Part shown: positions 1 through 8,123 of the stretch, in pieces | How positions within the stretch are numbered: the stretch's first letter is position 1 | Layout: each line of letters opens with the position of its first letter | Program-made: the position numbers and the translations under genes | Notes under the pieces: generated by a model | Seen by the model: the letters and a program-made list of their open reading frames with translations, nothing else | What the model was told of the DNA's origin: nothing | Database searches by the model: none | Source: Bacteroidia bacterium | GTDB taxonomy: Bacteria; Bacteroidota; Bacteroidia; Bacteroidales; Prolixibacteraceae | Assembly (NCBI GenBank): GCA_026391655.1 | Contig: JAPLDR010000051.1 | Span: forward strand, 1-36,991 | Direction of reading: 5' to 3' | Length of the DNA stretch: 36,991 bases

Positions 1-991
1 TTGTTCCCGTCTGACCTGATGTGCCCGTTCTGACACCTCTGGTTACATTCGGATCAACAGTATAACGTATTCCGGCCTGCCGAGTTGAATTTGTTCCTGA
101 TACTCCGGCTGCCTGCCGCCCCCCTGTACTTACTCCTCCATTGTTTATTGTACCGGATGATCTGGTTGTATAACCTGATCTGCCTGTCAGAGTCCGGCCT
201 CCTGAATTTATAGAAGATGAAGACGAGCCAATTGCAGAACCTCTTCCGCCGCTATATCTTATAGCATTCGAACCGCCGGCTCCCGTGTAGTTTTGTTTGC
301 CATAGTAATGTTGGCGATTATCAACGACTCCGCCCCAAAGGCCGCCGCCATATCCGCCGCCCCAAAAGCCGCCATATCCGCCACCGTAATATCCGCCGTA
401 ATAGCCACCATAGTATCCACCCCAGCCTCCGTAAGCGTACCAGGGATCGTACCATCCACCACCAAAGTAAGGACTATACCAGTTTGAGTAAAAGCCACCG
501 CCCCAGTATCCTCCGCCATATCCGAATCCCAGACTGAAACCCCAACCTGGTGAATAATAAGGGTCCCAATAAGGATCCCAGGCATAAGGATTATAGAAAG
601 TTCTGATGCGGGTTGTGTAGCTAATCTCCTCAGGGTCATTGTAATTATTGATCAAAAATAACGCTTCATCATCTGATTCATAAGTTGTATCAGTATCGGC
701 TTGTTCATCATTATAGACATAGGTGGTGTCAGCATCAGGATTACCGTCTTTTTTCCCGAGAAGATAATTGTCAACTATTTTCCCGGCCTCGTCCTTTCGT
801 GATTCAGTGATTGTTGCCGGTCGCTTAACCTGCTGTACTTTGGACGGTGAAGTTTTCATTACCACTGGAGGCTTGTCTCCCGGTGTAAAATAAACATCGT
901 CCGTGTAACTACTTGACGTAACCATAGATCCTGTTGTACAAGCACTTGCAAGAAGTGCTATGGCTGAGAGCAGTTTGACATTAGTTTTCAT
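1..991 (-). CDS. Gly/Tyr/Trp-rich lipoprotein, partial (runs off left edge)
   Basis: I translated this frame by hand from the ATG at 989-991. It stays open for 330 codons to the window edge, so the C-terminus is missing. The protein starts MKTNVKLLSAIALLASACTT, a lipoprotein signal peptide with the likely acylated Cys at residue 18. A hydrophilic, acidic segment rich in Asp and Thr follows (to about residue 125). Then comes a region of about 100 residues made almost wholly of Gly, Tyr, Trp, Pro and Phe, with GGYYGGYYGGYYGGGYGG-like runs. The visible end is Ser/Gly/Thr/Arg-rich. An AAGGAG sits 8 bases before the ATG. The gene is divergent from proS. I do not recognise a functional family. Its composition suggests a surface-anchored structural or adhesive low-complexity protein, which is inference. 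The alternative frame at 259-639 is a shadow. Confidence 0.8.
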   Translation of the reverse strand, partial: MKTNVKLLSAIALLASACTTGSMVTSSSYTDDVYFTPGDKPPVVMKTSPSKVQQVKRPATITESRKDEAGKIVDNYLLGKKDGNPDADTTYVYNDEQADTDTTYESDDEALFLINNYNDPEEISYTTRIRTFYNPYAWDPYWDPYYSPGWGFSLGFGYGGGYWGGGFYSNWYSPYFGGGWYDPWYAYGGWGGYYGGYYGGYYGGGYGGFWGGGYGGGLWGGVVDNRQHYYGKQNYTGAGGSNAIRYSGGRGSAIGSSSSSINSGGRTLTGRSGYTTRSSGTINNGGVSTGGRQAAGVSGTNSTRQAGIRYTVDPNVTRGVRTGTSGQTGT

Positions 992-999
992 GATTTGTT

Positions 1000-1005
1000 C
1001 TCCTT
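1000..1005 (-). promoter_or_regulatory. Shine-Dalgarno AAGGAG for the Gly/Tyr-rich lipoprotein
   Basis: On the minus strand AAGGAG lies 8 bases upstream of the ATG at 991. A strong Shine-Dalgarno is uncommon in this phylum and is not seen before most genes in the window. It fixes the start of the edge lipoprotein and suggests high translation. Confidence 0.6.
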
Positions 1006-1090
1006 TATATTAATAAATTCCTGAAGTTTTCGTTATTTTGTGACCTGAAATTGTCAATTTAAATGCAATAATTATACCAAAACTTCAGTA

Positions 1091-2566
1091 ATGGCAAAAG
1101 TTCTCACATCAAAAGAAGAAAATTATTCACAATGGTACAACGATCTGGTTGCAAAAGCTGATCTGGCTGAGAATTCAGCGGTTCGCGGCTGTATGGTTAT
1201 CAAACCTTACGGTTATGCAATCTGGGAAAAAATGCAGGCTCAGCTTGATAAAATGTTCAAGGAAACCGGTCACGTAAATGCCTATTTTCCGCTGTTTATC
1301 CCGAAATCTTTTTTTTCGAAAGAGGCTGCTCATGTTGAGGGTTTTGCCAAAGAGTGCGCTGTTGTAACCCATTACCGGTTAAAAAACGATCCCGATGGAA
1401 AAGGTATAGTGGTCGATCCTGATGCTAAACTGGAGGAGGAGCTGATTATTCGTCCAACTTCCGAAACAATTATATGGAGTACCTATAAAAACTGGATACA
1501 GTCGTACCGCGATTTGCCCATCCTTTGTAATCAGTGGGCTAATGTTGTACGTTGGGAAATGCGTACCCGGATGTTTCTCCGGACGACCGAATTCCTTTGG
1601 CAGGAGGGGCACACTGCCCACGAAACAAGTCAGGAAGCATTGGAAGAAACAGAAAGGATGATTAACATTTATGCCACTTTTGCCGAAGATTTTATGGCAA
1701 TTCCTGTTATTAAAGGTGCAAAATCGGCTAATGAACGGTTTGCGGGTGCGCTCGAGACCTATACCATCGAGGCATTAATGCAGGATGGGAAAGCCTTACA
1801 ATCGGGAACATCTCACTTTTTGGGACAAAACTTTGCCAAAGCTTTCGATGTTCAGTATGCCACTCGCGACGGAAAACTCGACTATGTCTGGGCAACTTCA
1901 TGGGGCGCCTCCACACGTCTGATCGGCGCACTTATTATGGCACATTCAGATAATAACGGTCTCGTACTTCCTCCAAAACTTGCACCTTATCAGGTTGTTA
2001 TTGTTCCGATTTATAAAAATATGGAACAATTGGCTGAAATTTCGGTGAAAGTTGAGGAGATTATGGTGAAACTTCGAGCACGTGGAATCAGCGTTAAATA
2101 CGACAACCGCGATACTCAACGTCCGGGTTGGAAATTTGCAGAGTATGAACTGAAAGGTGTTCCGGTTCGGTTGGCTATTGGTCCCCGCGACCTCGAAAAC
2201 GGCACGGTGGAAGTGGCCCGACGCGATACGTTGGAAAAATCTGTCGAAAAGCTGGAAAACATCGATCAGCTAGTGGAAAATCTTCTGGAAGCCATTCAAA
2301 AGAATATATATAGTAAAGCATTCAAATTCAGGGCAGAAAACACAACTATTGTCGATTCATATGATGAATTTAAGAAGTTGCTGAATACCAAAGGTGGATT
2401 CTTTCTTGCGCACTGGGATGGCACATCTGAAACAGAGATCAGGATTAAAGAAGAGACCAAAGCAACCATCCGCTGTATCCCATTCGATAGTGTTGAAGAG
2501 GAGGGGAAATGTATGGTTACCGGCAAACCTTCGCATCGCAGGGTGATTTTTGCGCTGGCGTATTAA
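1091..2566 (+). CDS. proS: Prolyl-tRNA synthetase, eukaryote/archaea-type (ProS type 3)
   Basis: Charges tRNA-Pro with proline in the cytoplasm. It is 491 residues long, the length of the short archaeal/eukaryotic-type enzyme that lacks the bacterial editing insertion. The class II catalytic core is visible: motif 1 region near residues 35-75, TSETIIW near 120, motif 2 [20 protein letters not shown] around residues 154-173, and motif 3 [19 protein letters not shown] around 277-295. An anticodon-binding domain follows ([11 protein letters not shown] onward). The protein ends in the zinc-binding-like C-terminal domain with the typical terminal Ala-Tyr. pepT starts 14 bases downstream, so the two are probably co-transcribed. 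The ATG at 1091 is the natural start because [20 protein letters not shown] is a normal N-terminus for the family. Confidence 0.97.
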   Translation: MAKVLTSKEENYSQWYNDLVAKADLAENSAVRGCMVIKPYGYAIWEKMQAQLDKMFKETGHVNAYFPLFIPKSFFSKEAAHVEGFAKECAVVTHYRLKNDPDGKGIVVDPDAKLEEELIIRPTSETIIWSTYKNWIQSYRDLPILCNQWANVVRWEMRTRMFLRTTEFLWQEGHTAHETSQEALEETERMINIYATFAEDFMAIPVIKGAKSANERFAGALETYTIEALMQDGKALQSGTSHFLGQNFAKAFDVQYATRDGKLDYVWATSWGASTRLIGALIMAHSDNNGLVLPPKLAPYQVVIVPIYKNMEQLAEISVKVEEIMVKLRARGISVKYDNRDTQRPGWKFAEYELKGVPVRLAIGPRDLENGTVEVARRDTLEKSVEKLENIDQLVENLLEAIQKNIYSKAFKFRAENTTIVDSYDEFKKLLNTKGGFFLAHWDGTSETEIRIKEETKATIRCIPFDSVEEEGKCMVTGKPSHRRVIFALAY

Positions 2567-2580
2567 TATATCAACAGGCA

Positions 2581-3825
2581 ATGGAAAATAAGGTTGTTGA
2601 ACGCTTCTTAAAGTATGTAAGAACCAATACCTGCTCCGATTCAAAGAGTGGTACAACACCAAGCTCAGCCGGACAAACTGAATTTGCCGGAGTACTTTCC
2701 GGTGAATTGAAAAATATTGGTCTTCAGGATGTTGAAGTCGATCAGTTTGGATATGTTTATGCCACACTTCCGGCAAACATTGCAGTTATTACACCTGTTG
2801 TCGGTTTTATCGCACATATGGATACAAGTCCCGATTTCACCGGGGCAAATGTTTCCCCGCGAATCATCGAAAGTTATCCTGGCGGCGATATTGTTCTGAA
2901 CGAAGTCAAAAATATTGTCCTCTCACCCGAAGTATTCCCGGAAATAAACAATTATATTGGTCAGCGATTGATTGTTACAGATGGCAAAACCTTACTGGGA
3001 GCCGACGACAAAGCGGGTATTGCAGAGATTGTTACGGCTATGGAATATCTTGTTAATCATGACGAGATTAAGCACGGAAAGGTGAGGATTGCTTTTACAC
3101 CCGATGAGGAGATTGGCGAAGGGGCTGACCATTTTGATGTACACAAATTTGGTGTCGATTTTGCTTATACAATTGATGGTGGTGAACTTGGTGAACTCGA
3201 ATTTGAAAATTTCAATGCATCAGGCGCTAAAATTGTGATTCACGGTTCAAGTGTTCATCCAGGATATGCAAAAGGCAAAATGAAAAACGCAATAATGATT
3301 GCCAATCAACTGATTGCCATGCTTCCACCGGATGAGGTGCCGGAGCAGACCGATGGATATGAAGGGTTTTATCATGTTACGCGACTGATCGGATCTGTAG
3401 AACATGCTGAGATCGAATTTATCCTGCGTGATTTTACACGTGAGGGAATTAATAAACGAAAACTATTCTTGCAAACAATTGTAAAACTGATAAATAAAGA
3501 GTTTGGCGATGGAACTGCCGAACTTGCGTTGAATGATCAGTATTTCAATATGCGGGAAAAAATTGAACCCGTAAAATACATTGTCGACATTGCAGCTGAA
3601 GCCATGCGCGAATCGGGTGTTGAGCCAAAAATTGTTCCGATCCGTGGTGGTACCGATGGCGCACGTCTCTCGTACATGGGACTTCCCTGCCCGAATATTT
3701 TCAACGGAGGCCACAACTTTCACGGAAAATTTGAATACATCCCGACTCCCTCAATGGCAAAAGCATGCGAGGTCATTGTTAAAATAGTCGAAAAGGTGGG
3801 GAAGGGGAGAATGAAAAATGAATGA
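2581..3825 (+). CDS. pepT: Peptidase T (tripeptide aminopeptidase, M20 family)
   Basis: Removes the N-terminal residue of tripeptides in the cytoplasm, using two zinc ions. From the ATG at 2581 it has 414 residues, the usual PepT length. An upstream in-frame ATG at 2509 would overlap proS by 58 bases and add a tail foreign to the family, so it is rejected. Metal and catalytic residues are visible: AHMDTSPD (His79, Asp81), [10 protein letters not shown] (Asp142), PDEEIGEG (Glu176, Glu177), [10 protein letters not shown] (Asp199) and [11 protein letters not shown] near the C-terminus. The last four residues (MKNE) lie in an ATGAAAA-type repeat that continues past the stop, so the extreme C-terminus may be repeat-derived. 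Confidence 0.96.
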   Translation: MENKVVERFLKYVRTNTCSDSKSGTTPSSAGQTEFAGVLSGELKNIGLQDVEVDQFGYVYATLPANIAVITPVVGFIAHMDTSPDFTGANVSPRIIESYPGGDIVLNEVKNIVLSPEVFPEINNYIGQRLIVTDGKTLLGADDKAGIAEIVTAMEYLVNHDEIKHGKVRIAFTPDEEIGEGADHFDVHKFGVDFAYTIDGGELGELEFENFNASGAKIVIHGSSVHPGYAKGKMKNAIMIANQLIAMLPPDEVPEQTDGYEGFYHVTRLIGSVEHAEIEFILRDFTREGINKRKLFLQTIVKLINKEFGDGTAELALNDQYFNMREKIEPVKYIVDIAAEAMRESGVEPKIVPIRGGTDGARLSYMGLPCPNIFNGGHNFHGKFEYIPTPSMAKACEVIVKIVEKVGKGRMKNE

Positions 3826-3930
3826 AAAAATGAAAAATGAAAGAGTGTATATCTTTATTTCTCATTTTGCGTTTTATATTTTACTTTTTGCCTTCCGGCT
3901 CCTGACTTCGGTCTTCTGACTTCTGCCTTC
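3811..3930. repeat. A-rich ATGAAAA repeat and CTTCTGACTTC word array between convergent genes
   Basis: From 3811 to about 3845 the sequence repeats ATGAAAA-type words across the pepT stop codon. From about 3892 to 3927 it is built from short words such as CTGACTTCGG, TCTTCTGACTTC and TGCCTTC. No stable hairpin terminator was found between pepT and the convergent cupin gene. Confidence 0.55.
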
Positions 3931-4431
3931 TCACCTTGTCAATTTGGCGATAATCTCCTCATGCTGTGGAAATTTGCTGATTAGCTCATTTCGCAATGGG
4001 AGTTCAAAATCACGAAAATCAAATCCGGGAGATACTGTACAGCCAATCAATGAATAATCATCGGGATTGATCACGGTTGCAGCAAACCACGATCCACCCG
4101 GTACCACAAACTGAGGAACTTGTTCCCGGTCGATATCAGGTCCAATCACAGTTTTGGCGTAGACACCATCCTGTGCGATGGTGTGAATTTCAATTGGAGA
4201 TCCATCGTAGAAATGCCAGATTTCGTCCTGCGTGATCCGGTGAAATGCAGAAAACACTTCAGATGTCAGTAAAAAATAGATGCAGGTTGAATAGTTTCGT
4301 TCCCCTTTATAACTGTGATCGAGGCTATCGTGACTGATCACGCCAGCACTACGGTAAGTTTCCCTGAAGAATCCACCTTCGGGATGAGGTTTCAAGTCAA
4401 GTTTCAGGATGATCTGATCTAATCGGTTCAT
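3931..4431 (-). CDS. Cupin-fold protein of the DUF985 / Cupin_5 family
   Basis: The 166-residue protein matches the DUF985 family along its full length: LDLKPHPEGGFFRETYRS at the N-terminus, then YSTCIYFLLTSEVFSAFHRI, DEIWHFYDGSPIEIH, VPGGSWFAATV and SLIGCTVSPGFDFRDFEL. These are the strands of a single cupin barrel. His, Glu and Gln residues in the FHRITQDEIWHFY segment could line a metal or ligand pocket. The family has solved structures, but its reaction is not firmly established; a role in sugar or small-molecule chemistry is only suspected. It is convergent with pepT. The next gene upstream on the same strand is the GH9 pseudogene, and there is no clear operon partner. Confidence 0.88.
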   Translation of the reverse strand: MNRLDQIILKLDLKPHPEGGFFRETYRSAGVISHDSLDHSYKGERNYSTCIYFLLTSEVFSAFHRITQDEIWHFYDGSPIEIHTIAQDGVYAKTVIGPDIDREQVPQFVVPGGSWFAATVINPDDYSLIGCTVSPGFDFRDFELPLRNELISKFPQHEEIIAKLTR

Positions 4432-4499
4432 TCGTAGCTATTTTAGTAGTTTAATCTAATTATAAATTTTATAGGTTGCTGGAAATTCGTGACTCGATT

Positions 4500-5246
4500 C
4501 TACTTGTCAATAAATCCGGCCAAAGCATAAACCAGCGCTCATTGCCAGTTAATCGCAATTTCGTTGGTGGTATAGTCTTCCTGTTTGTCGTTCCATCCGG
4601 TTGCAGTATGTCCGCCGCCAACAATATAACCCGGTCATGGCTGAACTTCGTTATCCGATCCGGAACGTCGGTCATGAGGATTCATAGGTGGATTAATTCC
4701 CAATCCGGTAACGAATGAACGATTATAATAATTACTGCCAAAAATATGTGCTATTGCATCCTGTGAAGTTTGTATGTATTTTTTATCAGGTGATATTTTA
4801 TTGGCTACCAGAAGGTTTAGCACCTGGCGTACAACGGTTCCGTTGTATTTTCCTTCAACCGCAGTACCACATCGCCATAGATAAAAACCACGCATACTCG
4901 TATAAAAAGCCTGATTGTACACTTTGGGGGATATCTCAAATTCAACAGATTTACCACCGTCGGGCAGTTCGAAAAAATACTTTCCGCTTTTGGTGAATGA
5001 TGAAAAGTCAGCCACCGAAACAATTTGGTTTACATCTTTCTGGAAAACAGGGTTTGACATATTCCCTTTAAAAACAACAACCTGATCGGAAACCTGTTTT
5101 ATTACAAATGATTTGGTATCGCCAACGATAGAGGCTTTTTTGGAAGACAGTGGAAGAAATCCCAGCGAATTTAAGTGAATGCTTTGATTTTGAGCAAATG
5201 CGGAGGACGAAATAAAAGCAAGGATGATTAGTAAGAGCGTTTTCAT
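4500..5246 (-). pseudogene. Decayed GH9 cellulase/endoglucanase (internal deletion plus two nonsense codons)
   Basis: The open part (4635-5246) has a signal peptide (ending SSSAFAQ), the N-terminal Ig-like domain of GH9 cellulases, and YTSMRGFYLWRCGTAVEG from the start of the catalytic domain. It then jumps straight to GTVVRQVLNLLVANKISPDK, which belongs near the end of the (alpha/alpha)6 barrel. About 300 residues, including the conserved DAGD nucleophile region, appear to be missing. The C-terminal GH9 block NPPMNPHDRRSGSDNEVQ is followed by TGA at 4635-4637 where the family has Trp. The same frame then continues PGYIVGGGHTATGWNDKQED and TTNEIAINWQ, reaches a second TGA at 4539-4541 again in place of Trp, then ALVYALAGFIDK and TAG at 4500-4502. 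It cannot make an active GH9. Confidence 0.88.
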
Positions 5247-5332
5247 CGGAAAAAAATTAGTTAATTTTATGCTTTAAAAGATTAAACTTGCACTACTTTT
5301 ATCTTATTAGAAACTGATTAAATAATGTAGCT

Positions 5333-5995
5333 ATGGCACATGAAAACATTTCGCAAGTTATTGAATCATCTCCGTTTATCCAAAAACATTCTGCACTTTT
5401 ACGTATTTGGCACTGGGTTACTTTTTTGATTTTGTCAGGTTCGATGATTACTGTTTTAATAATCTCAACAATGCTGAATCCACGAGCTAATATTGCCTTG
5501 GTTCAGAATCAGTTAAAAGGGAAAGGAGTTGCAGTATCAGAAGAGCAGGCATTTGCTGTATCTCATGAATATGAAGACAAAATGTGGGAGGTACATAAAT
5601 TACTCGGGTTTGGACTTGCATTTTTATTGGCATCAAGGTTGTTGATTGAATTGGTTCAGCCCCGGGAGGAAAAAATACGCTCGCGAATCAAAAATGCGAT
5701 AATTTTGTTTAAACTAAACGACAAAAATAAAGTCGAATACAGGCACTATGTGTATGTAAAAAGGATGTACCTTTTGTTTTATTTAATTTTGTTATTAATG
5801 GCACTGACTGGTTTGGGTTTGGCTTTTGGTCGTGAACTTGGTTTCCCGCGTCAAATACACAATTTGCTGAAAACTGTGCATAGCCTGTTCCAGTATTTCA
5901 TGTACGCATTTGTATTTCTCCATTTGTGCGGTGTAATCATTGCAGAAAATAGTAAGATCAAGGGCATTGTCTCGGGAATGATAAATGGCAATTGA
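5333..5995 (+). CDS. Membrane cytochrome b (b561 / hydrogenase cytochrome b-like)
   Basis: A 220-residue integral membrane protein with four hydrophobic helices (about residues 25-47, 88-107, 145-165 and 185-204). Histidines fall in the places expected for b-heme ligation: His27 (RIWHWVTF), His88 (WEVHKLLGF), His183 (KTVHSLFQY) and His197 (VFLHLCG). This is the pattern of the cytochrome b561 / Ni-Fe hydrogenase b-type subunit superfamily, which passes electrons between the quinone pool and a soluble or periplasmic partner. No hydrogenase, dehydrogenase or c-type cytochrome gene lies alongside, so the partner is unknown. The esterase gene starts 21 bases after its stop, suggesting a shared transcript. 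Confidence 0.85.
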   Translation: MAHENISQVIESSPFIQKHSALLRIWHWVTFLILSGSMITVLIISTMLNPRANIALVQNQLKGKGVAVSEEQAFAVSHEYEDKMWEVHKLLGFGLAFLLASRLLIELVQPREEKIRSRIKNAIILFKLNDKNKVEYRHYVYVKRMYLLFYLILLLMALTGLGLAFGRELGFPRQIHNLLKTVHSLFQYFMYAFVFLHLCGVIIAENSKIKGIVSGMINGN

Positions 5996-6016
5996 TGATT
6001 AATATAGAATCAAACT

Positions 6017-6967
6017 ATGAAAACCAGATGTAAAATTCATTTGCTGCAGAATTGGATCTTGCTGATAATGTTTTCCACTATTTTTCAGATATCCTCCTTT
6101 GCCCAACAACTACGCAAAGCTAATACAGACCAGATTAAACTTAAATGGCTGGATATTGCTTATGCTACAACATCCCAGGCTCAAAAGCTTGATATTTATT
6201 TACCTGATGGCGATGGGCCTTTCCCTGTCATCCTTTCGATCCATGGTGGAGCATTTAAGGCCGGAGATAAGCGTGATGGTCAGTTGACTCCCATGCTTGA
6301 AGGGCTAACGAGAGGATATGCCGTTGTTTCAATAAATTACCGGTTAAGCCCGGAGGCTAAATTTCCGGCACAGATTTATGATGTAAAAGCTGCGGTTAGG
6401 TGGATCAGGGCAAATGCAAAGCAATATAAATTCAATCCGGATAAAATTGCTGCCTGGGGCGGCTCAGCCGGTGGGCATTTATCAGCTTTAGCTGGAACTT
6501 CGGGTAATGTGAAAGAATTGGAAGACTTATCTTTAGGTAATCCGACACAATCAAGCCGTGTACAGGCCGTGGTTGACTGGTTTGGCCCAACCAATTTCCT
6601 TAAAATGGATGAGCAACTTAAAGAAAGCAATTTAAAAAATCCTCAAACACATTCTATTCCCGATTCACCGGAATCGGAACTTATCGGGAAAAACCTGGCT
6701 GATGCTCCTGAGCTTGTAAAAGCTGTTAACCCTGAAACCTATATCACAGCCGATGACCCTCCATTTTTAATTCAGCATGGGTTGATTGATCACCTGGTTC
6801 CTTATCAGGGATCTGTGAATCTTGCTTCAAAACTTAGTGCTGTTATCGGAAAGCAGAAGGTAACCCTCGAATTGTTTGAGAACAATGATCATGGCGGACC
6901 TGCATTTACGACTGAACAGAATATCGTTAAGGTTTTTGCATTCCTTGATCAATACTTAAAACATTAA
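6017..6967 (+). CDS. Secreted alpha/beta-hydrolase esterase (BD-FAE / acetyl-esterase-like)
   Basis: A 316-residue protein with a signal peptide ending near SSFAQ (residue 30). The hydrolase core shows the HGG oxyanion motif (His76-Gly78), the nucleophile elbow GGSAGG (Ser150), a likely catalytic Asp258 in GLIDHLVP and the catalytic His292 in NNDHGG. The order and spacing fit the esterase/lipase group that includes feruloyl and acetyl-xylan esterases, often active on plant polysaccharide decorations. The substrate cannot be read from the sequence. It follows the cytochrome b gene by 21 bases and precedes the beta-propeller gene by 48, so the three may be one operon, although no shared pathway is obvious. 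Confidence 0.9.
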   Translation: MKTRCKIHLLQNWILLIMFSTIFQISSFAQQLRKANTDQIKLKWLDIAYATTSQAQKLDIYLPDGDGPFPVILSIHGGAFKAGDKRDGQLTPMLEGLTRGYAVVSINYRLSPEAKFPAQIYDVKAAVRWIRANAKQYKFNPDKIAAWGGSAGGHLSALAGTSGNVKELEDLSLGNPTQSSRVQAVVDWFGPTNFLKMDEQLKESNLKNPQTHSIPDSPESELIGKNLADAPELVKAVNPETYITADDPPFLIQHGLIDHLVPYQGSVNLASKLSAVIGKQKVTLELFENNDHGGPAFTTEQNIVKVFAFLDQYLKH

Positions 6968-7015
6968 GGTAATTATATATTAGTGATTTAAACAATAAAA
7001 ATTAAAAATTAAAAA

Positions 7016-8032
7016 ATGAAAAGAACACTATTGTTTTTTGCAGGCATGATCTTAATGGTATGCTTTGTGTCGCTGAATGCCCGGGCTCAGAAATCTGAGT
7101 ACCAGGTAGCCAAATCGATTCAACTGACAAGCGACGGAGGTTGGGACTACCTTTCTGTCGATGATGTAAATCAAAAACTATTCGTTTCGCACAGCAGTCA
7201 GGTTAATGTTGTCGACTTAAAGACAGGTGAACAGATTGCGGTTATTCCTGAAACCAGCGGAGTACACGGCATTGCTATCGCGAATGATCTCAACAAGGCG
7301 TTTATATCCTGCGGAAGGGATTCATCGGTTACAGTTGTTGACCTTAGTACTTTTAAACTGATTGCAAAAGTAACGGGAACCGGCAAAAATCCTGATGCTA
7401 TATTGTACGATCCATTTTCGAAAAAAGTATTTACATTCAATGGAAGAAGCAGCAATGCAACAGTGATTGATGCAGTCGCTTTAAAAATTATTGCAACGAT
7501 TCCACTTTCCGGAAAACCCGAATTTTCGCAAACAGATGGTAAGGGGAAGATTTATGTCAATATTGAAGATAAAAGCCTCATTGCGATTATCAATTCGGTT
7601 ACGCTGAAAGTTGAAAAAGAATGGTCGATAGCCCCCGGAGAAGAGCCGTCAGGTCTGGCTTTGGATAATGTGAACCACCGTTTATTTTCGGTTTGCGGTA
7701 ATAAAATGATGACTATTTCTGATGCAGTTGCAGGAAAAGTCATTACAACTGTGCCTATCGGTGGTGGATGCGATGGTGTCGCTTTCGATCCGGCTACCAA
7801 ACGTATTTTCTCCTCAAATGGCGAAGGAACTATGACAGTGGTTCAACAAGTTAGTGCCGATGAATATAAAGTATTGGAAAACTTTCCTACTCAGCAAGGT
7901 GCAAGAACGATTACCGTTAATAAAACGACTCATCATATCTACCTGCCGACAGCCGAGTTATTACCGGGTGAAGGCAGAAGACAGTCTAAACCAAATACGT
8001 TTAAGGTTTTAGATATTGAACCTGTAAAATAG
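7016..8032 (+). CDS. Secreted YncE-like / YVTN-repeat beta-propeller protein
   Basis: A 338-residue exported protein (signal peptide MKRTLLFFAGMILMVCFVSL, cleavage likely after ARAQ at about residue 25). The rest is a series of roughly 40-residue repeats typical of YVTN/YncE seven-bladed propellers: VNVVDLKTGEQIAVIP, VTVVDLSTFKLIAKV, ATVIDAVALKIIATIP, IAIINSVTLKVEKEW, MMTISDAVAGKVITTVP and GTMTVVQQV. Such proteins are periplasmic or surface scaffolds. There is no CXXCH heme motif and no obvious catalytic residue. It is the last gene before a strong terminator. The function is unknown beyond binding or scaffolding. Confidence 0.9.
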   Translation: MKRTLLFFAGMILMVCFVSLNARAQKSEYQVAKSIQLTSDGGWDYLSVDDVNQKLFVSHSSQVNVVDLKTGEQIAVIPETSGVHGIAIANDLNKAFISCGRDSSVTVVDLSTFKLIAKVTGTGKNPDAILYDPFSKKVFTFNGRSSNATVIDAVALKIIATIPLSGKPEFSQTDGKGKIYVNIEDKSLIAIINSVTLKVEKEWSIAPGEEPSGLALDNVNHRLFSVCGNKMMTISDAVAGKVITTVPIGGGCDGVAFDPATKRIFSSNGEGTMTVVQQVSADEYKVLENFPTQQGARTITVNKTTHHIYLPTAELLPGEGRRQSKPNTFKVLDIEPVK

Positions 8033-8066
8033 GTTATTTTGTGGAGGTTGATTGGAGTTTAATTAT

Positions 8067-8116
8067 AGTGAAGGCTTGACTGATCATATCATGAAAAGTC
8101 AAGCCTTCACTTTTAA
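8067..8116. terminator. Bidirectional intrinsic terminator
   Basis: A perfect 15-bp stem (8067-8081 with 8097-8111) encloses a 15-base loop and is followed by TTTAATT. It lies between the convergent propeller and M28 peptidase genes, 35 bases past the propeller stop, and can serve both. Confidence 0.8.
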
Positions 8117-8123
8117 TTCTGAA

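Noticed and set aside
259-639. Minus-strand open frame of 126 residues rich in Ala, Thr and Met
   Set aside because: It overlaps, in another frame, the Gly/Tyr-rich lipoprotein frame that has a signal peptide, a Shine-Dalgarno and no stop across 330 codons.
4539-4637. TGA read as Trp (recoded genetic code) in the GH9 gene
   Set aside because: TGA is a normal stop for intact genes here (for example pepT and tilS), Trp is TGG elsewhere, and the gene also lacks most of its catalytic domain, so decay explains it.
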